Counted from the stretch's first letter, positions 1-8,539 are shown. The stretch is DNA of 64,000 bases from Syntrophobacter sp963666995 (GCA_963666995.1 OY762941.1:1116001-1180000), one strand, 5' to 3'. Numbers and translations are program-made. Notes: generated from the sequence alone by a model not told the origin.

Positions 1-1410
1 CTCGCCGCGGCAAAAAACGAGCACCTCCCGGTAAACTTCACCCTGCGGGGGATGTCCGTTTTCCCCATAACGGCCAAAACAGTCCCCAAGGGCGGAGCAC
101 CTGAGATTCCCGTGCAGTTTTGGCAGCTCCGGCCGGTACCCCGGAATCTTCCACAGGAATTCTTCCCGGACGGCCTGGTCCCACTTGCATCCGACCTGGC
201 AATACAGGCAGACCCCTTCCGGCTGACGGCGGTGGTGAGTATTCCCTCCTCAATTGCCCCGGGGACCTATGACTATGAAATCGTCGTCGAGAGCGGCACT
301 CAATCCGTGCGACAACCTCTTACGATCAGGATTTGGTCCTTTGGCCTCGAAAACGACCTGCCCATTACCATTCTGGCCGCCTTCCGGCCGAATGAGGAAT
401 TGTTTCGGCCGTACGGAGTGAGTTCGCCCGAAAGTTGCGAAAGCGTCCTGAAGGCTTACCTGCAGTCGCTGCGCGCCTACAAAGTCAACGCCGTCGCCGG
501 GTTTTATCCTCTCCCGGTTGAGCAGGTGGTGCAGGGCCGGCCCCTGACGGCTTTCCCGCAGTTCCTCCAGATGCTGGACTTCGTCGTGAACGACCTGGGC
601 TACCGGTATTTTCGACTGCCCCGCCTTCTGGATAAGCGTGAACCCGATCAGTTCGCCTCTTTCCGGCAGCGGGCCGGCGCGTACTATCCGCCCATGGTGA
701 GTTATTTACAGGCCAGAGGCTGGCTGGACAAGGCCATTATCAAGGAGTGGGACGAACCCAGGGCGCACCAGGGCCGGCAGGTGCTGCAACTGTACCGGGA
801 CGTCAAGGCCATAGCCCCGGGGGTGCGCACGGAGTCGGCGGGCGGCTGGCCGGCCCCGGAGATGGCAGGCGCGATCGATATCTGGGCCTATTCGGCAAGC
901 ACATTCGATCCGAACATCCTTTCCCAGCTCAAGGACAAGGGGATGGAGGTCTGGCTGTATTACAATCGCCTGCACGGCATCGACCGGCCCCCAGCGCAGC
1001 AGCGGGCAGTTGGCTGGTATGTATATCGCTACGGCTTCAGCGGCTATCTGCTCTGGGGAGTGAATGCCTGGGGAGATAATCCCTGGACCAGCGTTCCCGG
1101 GCGCGGCAATTTCTACCGGCGCGGGGCATTCTTTTACCCCGACCCCCGGACCGGCATGCCTTTGCCCACCTACCGGCTGGAAGCGATGCGGCGGGGATGG
1201 GAAGATTACCAGTACCTCACGCTTCTTACCGAGGCGGCGGGCCGGGGCTTGGTGAACGCCGAGGCATACGGCCGCATCCGTGACCAGGTGGCAAAGGTTA
1301 CCGGAGTCGTTACGAATACCAACCCGGACATTACCTGGCAGCAGCTCGAGGATTTGAGACTGCAGATGGGGGAACTGCTGAATCTCGCCGCCGGGGGACG
1401 AGGCGAATGA
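1..1410 (+). CDS. DUF4091-type glycoside-hydrolase-like protein, 5' end missing
   Basis: The reading frame is open from the first base of the window, so the Met at 52 is probably internal and the real start lies upstream. What remains is about 470 residues: an N-terminal beta-rich region (roughly residues 1-110) followed by a TIM-barrel-like domain. The DUF4091 hallmarks are visible: IKEWDEP in mid-protein, the LLWGVNAWGDNPW stretch, and the C-terminal RRGWEDYQYLTLL helix, which in this family usually reads REGIEDYEYL. Proteins of this family are predicted extracellular or periplasmic polysaccharide-active enzymes, but the substrate cannot be told. Nothing downstream belongs with it; the next 780 bases are non-coding. 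Family call is solid, function is inference. Confidence 0.75.
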   Translation, partial: LAAAKNEHLPVNFTLRGMSVFPITAKTVPKGGAPEIPVQFWQLRPVPRNLPQEFFPDGLVPLASDLAIQADPFRLTAVVSIPSSIAPGTYDYEIVVESGTQSVRQPLTIRIWSFGLENDLPITILAAFRPNEELFRPYGVSSPESCESVLKAYLQSLRAYKVNAVAGFYPLPVEQVVQGRPLTAFPQFLQMLDFVVNDLGYRYFRLPRLLDKREPDQFASFRQRAGAYYPPMVSYLQARGWLDKAIIKEWDEPRAHQGRQVLQLYRDVKAIAPGVRTESAGGWPAPEMAGAIDIWAYSASTFDPNILSQLKDKGMEVWLYYNRLHGIDRPPAQQRAVGWYVYRYGFSGYLLWGVNAWGDNPWTSVPGRGNFYRRGAFFYPDPRTGMPLPTYRLEAMRRGWEDYQYLTLLTEAAGRGLVNAEAYGRIRDQVAKVTGVVTNTNPDITWQQLEDLRLQMGELLNLAAGGRGE

Positions 1411-1615
1411 CACGGCGGGTTGCGATCGATTTCCCGTCATTTCCGCCACACCCTGCCTTGGCGCTGCACAAATCCACACAGTGCAGCGGAAGTGTGGGGC
1501 GTGCAGTTCCCCACTCTCATGGGAATATCGTCTGCCCACGGGTGGCCCGGATACTCGTTATCCGGGGGGCGGAGCCCCAAGAGGAGCAGGAAGGACTATG
1601 CTGTTCGCTCACAAA

Positions 1616-1656
1616 CCTCTTGCGCTTCGCGCACGGACAACGAGAGATGTCCGTGC
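1616..1656. repeat. Short dispersed hairpin repeat, copy 1
   Basis: The unit begins CCTCTTGCGCTTC and ends in a hairpin with 9-base arms GCACGGACA (1631-1639) and TGTCCGTGC (1648-1656). A second copy with the same leader and the same arms is at 14310-14348, so this is a dispersed element and not a chance palindrome. No T-run follows, so a terminator role is not supported. Confidence 0.6.
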
Positions 1657-1737
1657 CACCCATCGGTAGGATTATGTCATTGAATTTATGAAATGGACCA
1701 CGAAGGTGAGTTATCCTTTTAAATTAACTAACTTTCT

Positions 1738-1762
1738 CGTTCCCACGCTCCGCGTGGGAACG
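1738..1762. repeat. REP palindrome (copy 1)
   Basis: A perfect inverted repeat, CGTTCCCACG / CGTGGGAACG (arms 1738-1747 and 1753-1762, 5-base loop). Three more copies of the same palindrome surround the RAYT transposase gene near 10.4-11.1 kb. REP palindromes of this kind are the substrates of RAYT proteins. Confidence 0.8.
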
Positions 1763-1765
1763 CGG

Positions 1766-1828
1766 ATGAAATCGCCGTAAATTCGCCCAACCCAACGCCC
1801 CGCAATATACGACCCGCTCAGCACCCAC
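1766..1828 (+). pseudogene. Decayed 5' fragment of a RAYT transposase gene
   Basis: Directly after the REP palindrome, the sequence starting ATGAAATCGCC and continuing through TAAATTCG, CCAACCCAACGCCCCGCA follows the first 55-60 bases of the intact RAYT gene at 10412 (which reads TAAATTCG, CCACACCAACACCCCGCA) with scattered substitutions. The order REP then RAYT start is also the same. The reading frame is broken almost at once, and I cannot follow the similarity past about 1828. This looks like the remnant of a former REP-RAYT unit. Confidence 0.6.
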
Positions 1829-2073
1829 CCGGCTTTATGTGACCGTCTCGCCTCCGCGCCGGATTCCAATACAAAATGAAGCTCGGAAGGTCGAGACCGT
1901 TCGTCAAATCCCTGTTGCGCCGAGGATGAGGCGCGGCCCAAGTGCCGGAGACAGTCGAAGGCGACAAATTATCCGGGAATCAAAGGCTTGATGGGAATCG
2001 AAAACGGATACGAGAGCGGAATTCTTTTTGTAACCGAAGCCGGAATCACACGGCGCAAGTGGGCGAGTGTATA

Positions 2074-2105
2074 AAAATACTTAACAGAGTTTAAAATACT
2101 TGACA
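2074..2105. promoter_or_regulatory. Direct repeat upstream of dctP, candidate operator
   Basis: The 13-mer AAAATACTTAACA (2074-2086) is repeated as AAAATACTTGACA (2093-2105), offset 19 bases, that is nearly two helical turns. It lies about 85 bases before dctP. The second copy contains a TTGACA (2100-2105) but no good -10 box at the right spacing. A binding site for the XRE-cupin regulator at 7436 would be a reasonable guess, nothing more. Confidence 0.35.
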
Positions 2106-2189
2106 ATGTCACACCCGCGCGAGAAGGTGACTTCTATCTGTCAAAGGTTCCAAGGGTAGCCACTCAAGTCGCAAATACGGGAGGGTGAG

Positions 2190-3164
2190 ATGAAGAAAGC
2201 ATTGTTACTGCTGGCGGCAATCTGTATCGGGTTGACGGTACCTGTAACGGCCGGGGCCGCGGATGAAATCGTCCTCAAGCTGGCCCACATCACGGCTCCG
2301 AACGGTATGTTGGACAAAAAGGCCCAGAAATTCGCCGAGCTGGTCGCGGCCAAGAGCAACGGCAAGGTGAAAATCGAAATCTATCCGGCCCAGCAACTCG
2401 GCACCATCAAGGAGATCATGCAGGGGATTTCGCTCGGCACGATCGACATGGGCATGGAAGCAGAGTCCTTCATGGATGCTTTCGACAAGGATTTTGCAAT
2501 CTTCGGCACCCCCTTCCTGCTCACCCGGGAAGAACTGGTAAAGAACGAATATCTCCAGGAAGTCCGCGAACGAGTGCGCAAAAAGATGGCCATACGCACC
2601 CTGCCCGGATTCGCCTTCCGCCCGCAGGTCCATCTGTGGACTCAGAAACGCCAGGTCATGACCCCCGATGAACTGAACGGCATCAAACTGCGCGTGTGGC
2701 AGTCCAAGGCCCTGGTCGATACGTGGAACAAGCTGGGAGCCACCGCCGTTCCCCTGCCCTGGGGCGAAGTCTACATGGCGCTCAGCCAGAACGTGGTGAA
2801 CGGTCTCGTCCACAACATCGTCCAGGTGAGAGACGAAAAATTCAACGAGCAGTTGAACTTCTGCACCAAGCTCGACTGGGTGAACCTCTACGACGTCACC
2901 TGGATCAACGACCAGAAGTACGCTTCTCTGCCGCCCGATGTGCAGAAGATCCTGAACGAGGCTTCCCAGGAATCCGCCGACTGGTTCGTCAGCTTCGGGC
3001 AGAGTCTTGAAGACGAAGCACAGAAAGAATGCGAAAAGGGCGGGATCGTCTTCAAGACGGCCGATCGCAGCTTGTGGGTGAAAAAGGCTTCGGAAGCGTA
3101 CCCGGATCTCGAAAAATCGGGACTGTGGTCGGAAGGGCTGCTCAAAAAGCTCGGCAAGCAATAG
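2190..3164 (+). CDS. dctP: TRAP transporter periplasmic solute-binding protein, DctP family
   Basis: This 324-residue protein captures a small, usually carboxylated, solute in the periplasm and delivers it to the DctQM membrane complex for Na+-coupled uptake. A signal peptide is clear (MKKALLLLAA... with an AGA-like cleavage site near residue 24). The DctP fold is recognisable from LAHITAP, GTIDMGMEAESF and the KLRVWQSK segment, whose Arg is the usual carboxylate-binding residue of the family, followed by LPWGEVYMALSQNVVNG. A GGGAGGGTGAG ribosome site precedes the ATG. It heads dctPQM, and the following methyltransferase pair suggests the substrate is a methylated carboxylic compound; that is inference. 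Confidence 0.9.
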   Translation: MKKALLLLAAICIGLTVPVTAGAADEIVLKLAHITAPNGMLDKKAQKFAELVAAKSNGKVKIEIYPAQQLGTIKEIMQGISLGTIDMGMEAESFMDAFDKDFAIFGTPFLLTREELVKNEYLQEVRERVRKKMAIRTLPGFAFRPQVHLWTQKRQVMTPDELNGIKLRVWQSKALVDTWNKLGATAVPLPWGEVYMALSQNVVNGLVHNIVQVRDEKFNEQLNFCTKLDWVNLYDVTWINDQKYASLPPDVQKILNEASQESADWFVSFGQSLEDEAQKECEKGGIVFKTADRSLWVKKASEAYPDLEKSGLWSEGLLKKLGKQ

Positions 3165-3175
3165 TGTTCCGGACT

Positions 3176-3203
3176 CCCGCCGGCCTTGAGGCTGGCGGGT
3201 TTT
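3176..3203 (+). terminator. Hairpin plus T-run between dctP and dctQ, likely partial terminator
   Basis: Stem CCCGCCGGCC (3176-3185) / GGCTGGCGGG (3190-3199), loop TTGA, followed by TTTT. The ten-base-pair stem has one G-U pair. Placed in the 56-base gap between the binding-protein gene and the membrane genes, it would give more DctP than DctQM and stabilise the dctP message, a common arrangement in binding-protein-dependent transporters. Confidence 0.7.
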
Positions 3204-3220
3204 GCCCTGAAAGGTCCGTT

Positions 3221-3733
3221 ATGCTGTCGACACTGAACAAGATAGTGGGCAAGTGTCTGTACTGGGCCATCGCTGCAATCCACGCGGCAATCGTGGTGAT
3301 CCTCTTTGCCGGGGTGGTGGCCCGCTACGTCTTCAATGCGCCTCTTTTCTGGGGTGAGGAGATGTCCATTCTCGGCCTCGTCTGGTTGACTTTCCTTGGC
3401 GGGGCGGTCCTGGTCCGGCAGAACAAGAACGTGGCCATCACCATTTTCACCGACCACCTTCCCGCCCGGGTCCTTCGCAGGGTCGACTTCGTCAATCACA
3501 TCCTCATCATGATCTGCCTTGTGGTCATGATCCGGCAGGCATGGACACTGTCGGACCGCCTCATGGACAGCACCACTCCGGCGCTTCGGTTCAGGGAAAC
3601 GTGGTTTGCCGCGGCCCTCGTAATCGGATTCGTGGTCATGCTGTTCTACCAGGTCCAGCGGTTCGTGGCCGAACTGAGGAACAGGAAGGCTTTTCCCGAT
3701 GAAGAAGCCGGCGACGAGAGGTGTGAGCTATGA
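3221..3733 (+). CDS. dctQ: TRAP transporter small membrane subunit, DctQ family
   Basis: This 170-residue protein is the four-helix small permease subunit that pairs with DctM. I start it at the ATG at 3221; the frame is open further upstream, but those residues are read through the hairpin. Hydrophobic helices are at about residues 12-33, 48-66, 88-105 and 126-147. The family signature around ARYVFNAPLFWGEEMS and LTFLGGAVLVRQNKNVAI is present. Its stop overlaps the dctM start by four bases (ATGA), indicating translational coupling. Confidence 0.88.
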   Translation: MLSTLNKIVGKCLYWAIAAIHAAIVVILFAGVVARYVFNAPLFWGEEMSILGLVWLTFLGGAVLVRQNKNVAITIFTDHLPARVLRRVDFVNHILIMICLVVMIRQAWTLSDRLMDSTTPALRFRETWFAAALVIGFVVMLFYQVQRFVAELRNRKAFPDEEAGDERCEL

Positions 3734-5013
3734 ACGCATACATCCTGGTCGGGTTGCTCCTGCTCCTCATGGCGATGCGGATTCCCGTCGTGTTTTCCCT
3801 GCTGCTGTCCAGCCTGTTCTACATCGTATTCATAAAACACATTCCGCTCGTCATCCTGGCTCACCGCATGATGGGAAGCATCGAATCCTTCCCGCTCCTC
3901 GCGCTGCCCCTCTTTATCCTGGCCGCCGACATCATAAACGCCGGCAAGGCATCCGAGGAGATGTTCAAGTTTGCGCAGGCCCTGGTCGGGCACCTGCGCG
4001 GCTCGATGGGGCACGTGGTGGTGGTTGCGTCGATGATCTTTGCCGGGATTTCCGGCACGATCACCGCCGAAGCGGCGGGCCTCGGCAAACTGCAACTTCC
4101 GTTGATGGAGAAAGCGGGGTTCGACAAGCCTTTTTCGCTGGGATTGATCTCATCGGCATCCATCATCGGGCCGATCATCCCGCCCAGCGTCCAGATGATT
4201 CTCTACGCCATGATCGCCGAGCAGTCCGTGGGACGCCTCTTTGTCGGAGGGTTCATCCCGGGAGTGATCATGGGATTGTGCCTCATGATCATGGTCTATA
4301 TTTACGCGGTCAAGCGCAATTACCCGCGGGAAGCCAAGCGCGCCTCGCTGTCCACCATGTGGGCCACATTCAGGACGTCCGCTCCGGCTCTCATGACCCC
4401 CGTGATCATCCTCGGCGGGATCATGTCGGGCATCTTCACTCCCACGGAAGCGGCGGTCGTGGCGGTGGTTTACGCCCTGTTCATCTCCTTTTTCGTCTAT
4501 CGAACCCTCAGCATCCGTCAGCTTCCCCAGATGCTGGTGAGTTCGGCGGTCATGACCGCTCTCATCCTGGTGATCATGGGGGCGGCTTCGGTCTTCGGCT
4601 GGATCGTGACCATGGAGAACATCCCGGTCCTCGTGAAGAACGCCATCATGTCCGCAACCGACAAGCAGTGGGTGGTGCTCCTCATCCTGAACATCGTCTT
4701 CCTCATTGCCGGCTGTTTCTTCGACATCTGCGCCATCATTCTGGTGTTGACGCCCATGATCCTGCCCGTGTTGCAGGCCTTTCACATCGACATGGTGCAC
4801 TGGGGCGTCGTGGAAACCCTGAACGTGTGCATCGGGTTTCTCACCCCTCCGTTCGGCGTGGGGCTCTTCATCATGTCCGACATGACCAAAATGACCGTAG
4901 GCGCCGTGACCAGGGCAGTCGCTCCCTTTCTGATTCCGTTGCTGATTACCCTGGCACTCATCACTTACATCCCACAGCTCGTGACCTGGCTTCCGAATCT
5001 CGTATTCGGATAA
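3730..5013 (+). CDS. dctM: TRAP transporter large membrane subunit, DctM family
   Basis: The 427-residue protein is the ion-coupled transport subunit, with about twelve hydrophobic helices spread over its whole length. Family landmarks include LLALPLFILAADIINAGK, the GISGTITAEAAGLGKL loop, IGPIIPPSVQMILYA, FTPTEAAVVAVVYA and the C-terminal GFLTPPFGVGLFI. Length is normal for DctM. Translation is coupled to dctQ. A 38-base gap separates it from the methyltransferase gene, so both probably share a transcript. Confidence 0.92.
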   Translation: MNAYILVGLLLLLMAMRIPVVFSLLLSSLFYIVFIKHIPLVILAHRMMGSIESFPLLALPLFILAADIINAGKASEEMFKFAQALVGHLRGSMGHVVVVASMIFAGISGTITAEAAGLGKLQLPLMEKAGFDKPFSLGLISSASIIGPIIPPSVQMILYAMIAEQSVGRLFVGGFIPGVIMGLCLMIMVYIYAVKRNYPREAKRASLSTMWATFRTSAPALMTPVIILGGIMSGIFTPTEAAVVAVVYALFISFFVYRTLSIRQLPQMLVSSAVMTALILVIMGAASVFGWIVTMENIPVLVKNAIMSATDKQWVVLLILNIVFLIAGCFFDICAIILVLTPMILPVLQAFHIDMVHWGVVETLNVCIGFLTPPFGVGLFIMSDMTKMTVGAVTRAVAPFLIPLLITLALITYIPQLVTWLPNLVFG

Positions 5014-5051
5014 TCCTTCACGAACTTGAACCATGCCGTCGAGGTTGAAGC

Positions 5052-6203
5052 ATGAATTCCAGAGAAAGGTTCCTGACCGCATTGAACCATGAGACTCCCG
5101 ACCGGGTGCCCCTCGATCTGGGAGGGTGGGTCACCACCATTTCCGAGGTCACCTACAACCGGCTGCTTGCCCGGCTGGGCATCGAGCGGCGCAGGGAGGT
5201 CTTCGACTGGCTCCGCCAGACCGTCGACCCGGAAGAAGACGTGCTGGAGCGCCTTGGGGTCGATACCCGCTACGTCCACATCGGCCGTTCCAGGTCCTGG
5301 AAGTTTCTTCCCGAACCAAGGGAACAGGGGTCCTACGTGGTTGACGAGTGGGGCTGCGGATTCGTGAAGACGCCGACGACGCTCTACTACAACCTGATCG
5401 ACAGCCCGCTCGCCAGGGCCAAAATCGAGGACCTGGACGGCCACCCGTGGCCCGATCCGCTGGATCCCGGGTACCTTGAAGGCGTGGTCGAACGGGCAAA
5501 ACAGCTCTCGGAAGAAAACCGGTACGCCGTGATCGGGGACTTCGCCTGGGAAACATGGTACGAACGTGCCTGGAAGCTTCGAGGCATGCAGCAGTTCTAC
5601 ATGGACATGGCGCTCGACAGGGACTTCATCCATGCCCTGCTTGACAGGACCCTGGAGCTTCATCTGAAGTTCCTCGATAAAATCCTGTCCGCCTGCGGGC
5701 AATACCTCGACGTGGTGATCCAGGGCGGCGATCTCGCCGGGCAGCAGACGACCCTCATGTCCCCGGCCGATTACCGCGAATTCATTAAGCCCCGGCAGGC
5801 GAAGGCGATCGAACTCATTCGAAGCAGGACGAAGGCGAAGATCTTCTGGCACTGCTGCGGCGCGGTTTCGAGCCTCATCCCCGATTTTATCGACATCGGG
5901 ATAGACATTCTGAATCCCGTCCAGGTCCGGGCGCACGGGATGGACGCCCAAAAACTCAAAGCGGACTTCGGCGACCGGATCGCGTTCTGGGGAGGCGTCG
6001 ATTCGCAGCAGGTTCTGCCCTCCGGATCGCCGGCGGACGTGGAAGCCGAGGTCCGGCACCTCATTCGGGCCATGGCGCCCGGAGGGGGCCTGGTTATCTG
6101 CTCCGTCCACAACATCCAGGCGGACGTGCCCCCGGACAACGTGCTCGCCCTCTACGATTCGGTCGGGAAATGGGGACGCTATCCCCTCGCGGCGGATTTA
6201 TAA
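5052..6203 (+). CDS. UroD-family corrinoid methyltransferase
   Basis: A 383-residue member of the uroporphyrinogen decarboxylase superfamily, of the branch that moves methyl groups to or from corrinoid proteins (MtaA/MtbA/MtgB-like) and not the haem-pathway enzyme. The N-terminus MNSRERFLTALNHETPDRVP is typical. Candidate zinc ligands are the FWHCCG motif (His and Cys) and the late Cys in LVICSVHN, equivalent to the H-x-C...C set of MtaA-type enzymes. The gene 255 bases downstream encodes a corrinoid protein and the gene upstream a TRAP transporter, so the likely job is demethylation of the imported compound. The substrate is not identifiable. Confidence 0.82.
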   Translation: MNSRERFLTALNHETPDRVPLDLGGWVTTISEVTYNRLLARLGIERRREVFDWLRQTVDPEEDVLERLGVDTRYVHIGRSRSWKFLPEPREQGSYVVDEWGCGFVKTPTTLYYNLIDSPLARAKIEDLDGHPWPDPLDPGYLEGVVERAKQLSEENRYAVIGDFAWETWYERAWKLRGMQQFYMDMALDRDFIHALLDRTLELHLKFLDKILSACGQYLDVVIQGGDLAGQQTTLMSPADYREFIKPRQAKAIELIRSRTKAKIFWHCCGAVSSLIPDFIDIGIDILNPVQVRAHGMDAQKLKADFGDRIAFWGGVDSQQVLPSGSPADVEAEVRHLIRAMAPGGGLVICSVHNIQADVPPDNVLALYDSVGKWGRYPLAADL

Positions 6204-6256
6204 GACAAGGATTTTTTAAGGGAAAACGGAATCGGCAACGACCATGTGATGACCCT

Positions 6257-6334
6257 CGGCAGGCACCTGCCGCTCCTCCCCCCGGATGGGGGAGGCAGGG
6301 CGAGGGTGTTGTCCGAATCGCTCGGCAACACCCT
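6257..6334. repeat. Cluster of intergenic hairpins between methyltransferase and corrinoid genes
   Basis: Three adjoining inverted repeats: CGGCAGG-CA-CCTGCCG (6257-6272), a C-run/G-run pair around the tetranucleotide GGAT (about 6279-6293), and AGGGTGTTG / CAACACCCT (6303-6311 and 6326-6334). The wording resembles the dispersed hairpin at 17454-17498. It may act as an mRNA-stabilising or attenuating structure inside the operon. Confidence 0.5.
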
Positions 6335-6458
6335 CCCCTAACACCAGCCTTCGGGGCTGCCGGATCAAGGGAATTCATGTGGGTCCCGTCACTCCGGGCG
6401 CGCTTCAGCGCGGGGGGGCAAAACATCCGCAACATCTTTCCCATGCGAGGACCATTCA

Positions 6459-7076
6459 ATGGAAAAATTGCAGGCGGCAATCAAGGCCGGCAACGTTTCG
6501 GCCGTAACGGCTGAACTGAATTCACTGCTCTCTGAAGGGCACAAAGCCGGGGAACTCCTGGATATCATGATTGCGAGCCTGCGCGAGGTGGGTGAAGCCT
6601 TTTCCAGGGGGGAAGCCTTCATCCCGGAGATGCTCATCGCGGCGAAGGCCATGCAGGCGGGAGCGAACCATCTCCGCCCGAGGCTGACCGGAGGTGAAAC
6701 GGTAAAGCGGGGCAAATTTATGATTGCAACCGTGTCCGGCGACCTGCATGATGTGGGGAAGAACCTGGTCGCTCTCGTGTTCGGAGGAAACGGCTTCGAA
6801 GTGATCGATCTCGGCATCGATGCGGCCCCCGGAAGGCTGCTCGCCGGATTCGAGACGCACCGGCCGGACCTCGTCGGGCTGTCCGCTCTCTTGACCACGA
6901 CCATGGCGGCCATGGAGCTGACGGTCGGAGCGATCAAGGCGAAATATCCCGAGGCGAAAATCATGGTCGGCGGCGCTCCCGTTACTGCGGAATTCGCGGA
7001 AAAGATCGGCGCCGACGGTTACGCGCCGGACGCCGCGGCGGCCGTGGAACTGGCCCGCAAACTGCTGGACGGTTGA
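6459..7076 (+). CDS. Corrinoid (B12-binding) methyl-carrier protein
   Basis: The 205-residue protein has the two-domain architecture of MtbC/MttC/MtgC-type corrinoid proteins: a helical cap (about residues 1-85, with FIPEMLIAAKAMQAG) and a Rossmann-like B12 domain. The cobalt-ligating motif is GDLHDVGKN, whose His is the lower axial ligand, followed by the SALLTTTM and GGAPVT loops that wrap the nucleotide tail. It carries the methyl group on Co between a substrate-specific methyltransferase and tetrahydrofolate or another acceptor. The UroD-family protein just upstream is the probable partner. No RACo-type activase is seen in the window. Confidence 0.92.
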   Translation: MEKLQAAIKAGNVSAVTAELNSLLSEGHKAGELLDIMIASLREVGEAFSRGEAFIPEMLIAAKAMQAGANHLRPRLTGGETVKRGKFMIATVSGDLHDVGKNLVALVFGGNGFEVIDLGIDAAPGRLLAGFETHRPDLVGLSALLTTTMAAMELTVGAIKAKYPEAKIMVGGAPVTAEFAEKIGADGYAPDAAAAVELARKLLDG

Positions 7077-7435
7077 GTCCCCTCAAACCGGCGCCGTGGG
7101 ATAACAAAGGATATTTTATATCGATTTGCGTTCAAGATAAGATAAATCCCCAGACAGCGGGGGAATGTTCCCCCGCGCCCCCCGGATTTCGGCCACACGC
7201 GCCAGCGCGTGAGGCCGAGCGCTCGGTGCCGGCGGTGCTTGCCCACGATGGGCGAGGGCACCGCCGTAGCGCCAAACTAAGCCGCGAAGCGGCGTGGGGG
7301 TGTGGGAGGCACGGTTCTCAATGCTTTTCATTCTTTGATAGCATTTTGAACGCAACTCAGTATTAGGTGCCGAAGGCTGGCGCCAACGATGGAAACGACT
7401 GGTGCGGAGCGCGGCTCCGGGGCGGGTGATGGACG
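7077..7435. other. Intergenic region, GC-rich and palindromic
   Basis: No gene is supported. The stretch holds imperfect GC-rich inverted repeats, for example GCGGTGCTTGCCCA / TGGGCGAGGGCACCGC around 7231-7264, and the later part (about 7320-7360) is AT-richer and could carry the promoter of the regulator gene. Confidence 0.4.
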
Positions 7436-7978
7436 ATGAATGTCGGCGAACGCATGCGGGCGATTCGAGAGCAGAAGGGGTTGTCAATCCGGAAACTGGC
7501 CGGAGTGCTCGACATGTCCGCGAGCCTCATCAGCCAGATCGAGACCGGGAAGGTCGATCCGTCCCTTTCCACCATGCGCAAGATCGCGATAGCCCTGGAT
7601 GTGCCGCTGTTCAGCTTCGTTCTGACCGACTCGTCCGAACCCACGCGTCTGGTCAGAAAGCATGAGCGCCGCTCGGTGGTTTTTCCCCAGGCGGGCCTCG
7701 ATTATGAAGTGATCCACTCCGATCCGAACAAGAAGATCGCGATCATGATCGGCACGCTGACTCCCGGCGGAGCGACCAGCGAGACCCTGCTGAATCATCC
7801 GGGTGAGGAATGCCTCCTGGTTTTGCGGGGCATCCTGACCGTGGAAGTCGGGGAAGAAATACTGGCATTAAAAGAAGACGAGAGCCTCTACTTCGACAGC
7901 TCGATCCCCCACCGTCTCTGCAACAGGGAACCGGACGTCTGCAAGTTCTACCTCATCATCACCCCTCCCAAGTTTTAG
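7436..7978 (+). CDS. XRE-family regulator with C-terminal cupin sensor domain
   Basis: The 180-residue protein has a helix-turn-helix of the XRE type at residues 1-60 (GERMRAIREQKGLSIRKLA, then SASLISQIETGKVDPSLSTM) and a cupin_2 barrel at about 105-178 (ETLLNHPGEECLLVLRG, then EDESLYFDSSIPHRLCN). Such proteins repress or activate small-molecule catabolism genes, with the cupin binding the effector. Its position behind the transporter and methyltransferase genes makes it the likely regulator of that cluster. Start is the ATG at 7436. Confidence 0.85.
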   Translation: MNVGERMRAIREQKGLSIRKLAGVLDMSASLISQIETGKVDPSLSTMRKIAIALDVPLFSFVLTDSSEPTRLVRKHERRSVVFPQAGLDYEVIHSDPNKKIAIMIGTLTPGGATSETLLNHPGEECLLVLRGILTVEVGEEILALKEDESLYFDSSIPHRLCNREPDVCKFYLIITPPKF

Positions 7979-8539
7979 GAATGCGGAAGCTGACCACTCC
8001 CCGGAATTTGAACCAATTCAAGTGAGAAAGATCGGCTCTCTTCCGTTCAGGTCCCCTCGGGACAACAACTCCGGTTTCAGTCTGCATGGCGCAACCCCGG
8101 TTGCGGGGCGAGCCGGAAAGATTCGGACCGGTGAGCGGTTCCCACGTAACTGCCAAGTGTTTGCCCAAACGGCTGCACAAGTTGTTGCCGAATAGTTTCC
8201 CAAGTCGTGACCGAGTGGGAGCAGAGAGGTCGCCCAAGATCCGGCATGCCGGAAAGTCGGCATGCACATGCAACGACATTGAGCCCTTCCTTTGAGCTTT
8301 TCCTCAAGGCGAAACCGACACCGACTTTTCGAATTCCACCGTTCATAAAAATTTCACCGGCAAAATTTCATTGGCATAATGGGACGGTTTATTCTATTTT
8401 AATCTTGGGGAATCCACGGGAGGTGCCTCCGGGCCGGGAATGCTTCCGGTGGATCACATCCCCACCCTGCCTTGGCGGTTGTACGGAGCGGAGATGAGAC
8501 AAGCGCCGGTTCCCCTCCTTTGAGGGGCGGGTGAATCAA
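7979..8539. other. Intergenic region before the CRISPR leader
   Basis: No cas gene or other supported gene. Open frames on both strands are short, overlap each other and carry no motifs. A hairpin CCCCTC-CTTT-GAGGGG lies near 8514-8529. Confidence 0.45.

Larger units (their letters stand above)
1411..2189. other. Non-coding region with repeats upstream of the TRAP operon
   Basis: I see no convincing gene. It holds a hairpin repeat (1616-1656), a REP palindrome (1738-1762), a decayed transposase fragment (1766-1828) and a direct repeat close to the TRAP promoter region (2074-2105). Short overlapping open frames at 1407-1691 and 1711-1941 have no ribosome binding site or recognisable sequence. 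Confidence 0.6.

Noticed and set aside
1407..1691. Small frame after the DUF4091 gene
   Set aside because: No ribosome site or family features and it runs through a dispersed hairpin repeat.
2100..2137. Sigma70 promoter using the TTGACA at 2100
   Set aside because: No -10 box lies at a 16-18 base spacing; the nearest AT-rich hexamer is about 26 bases away.
4150..5082. 310-residue minus-strand frame
   Set aside because: Antisense to dctM; composition dominated by His/Asp/Gly, no motifs.
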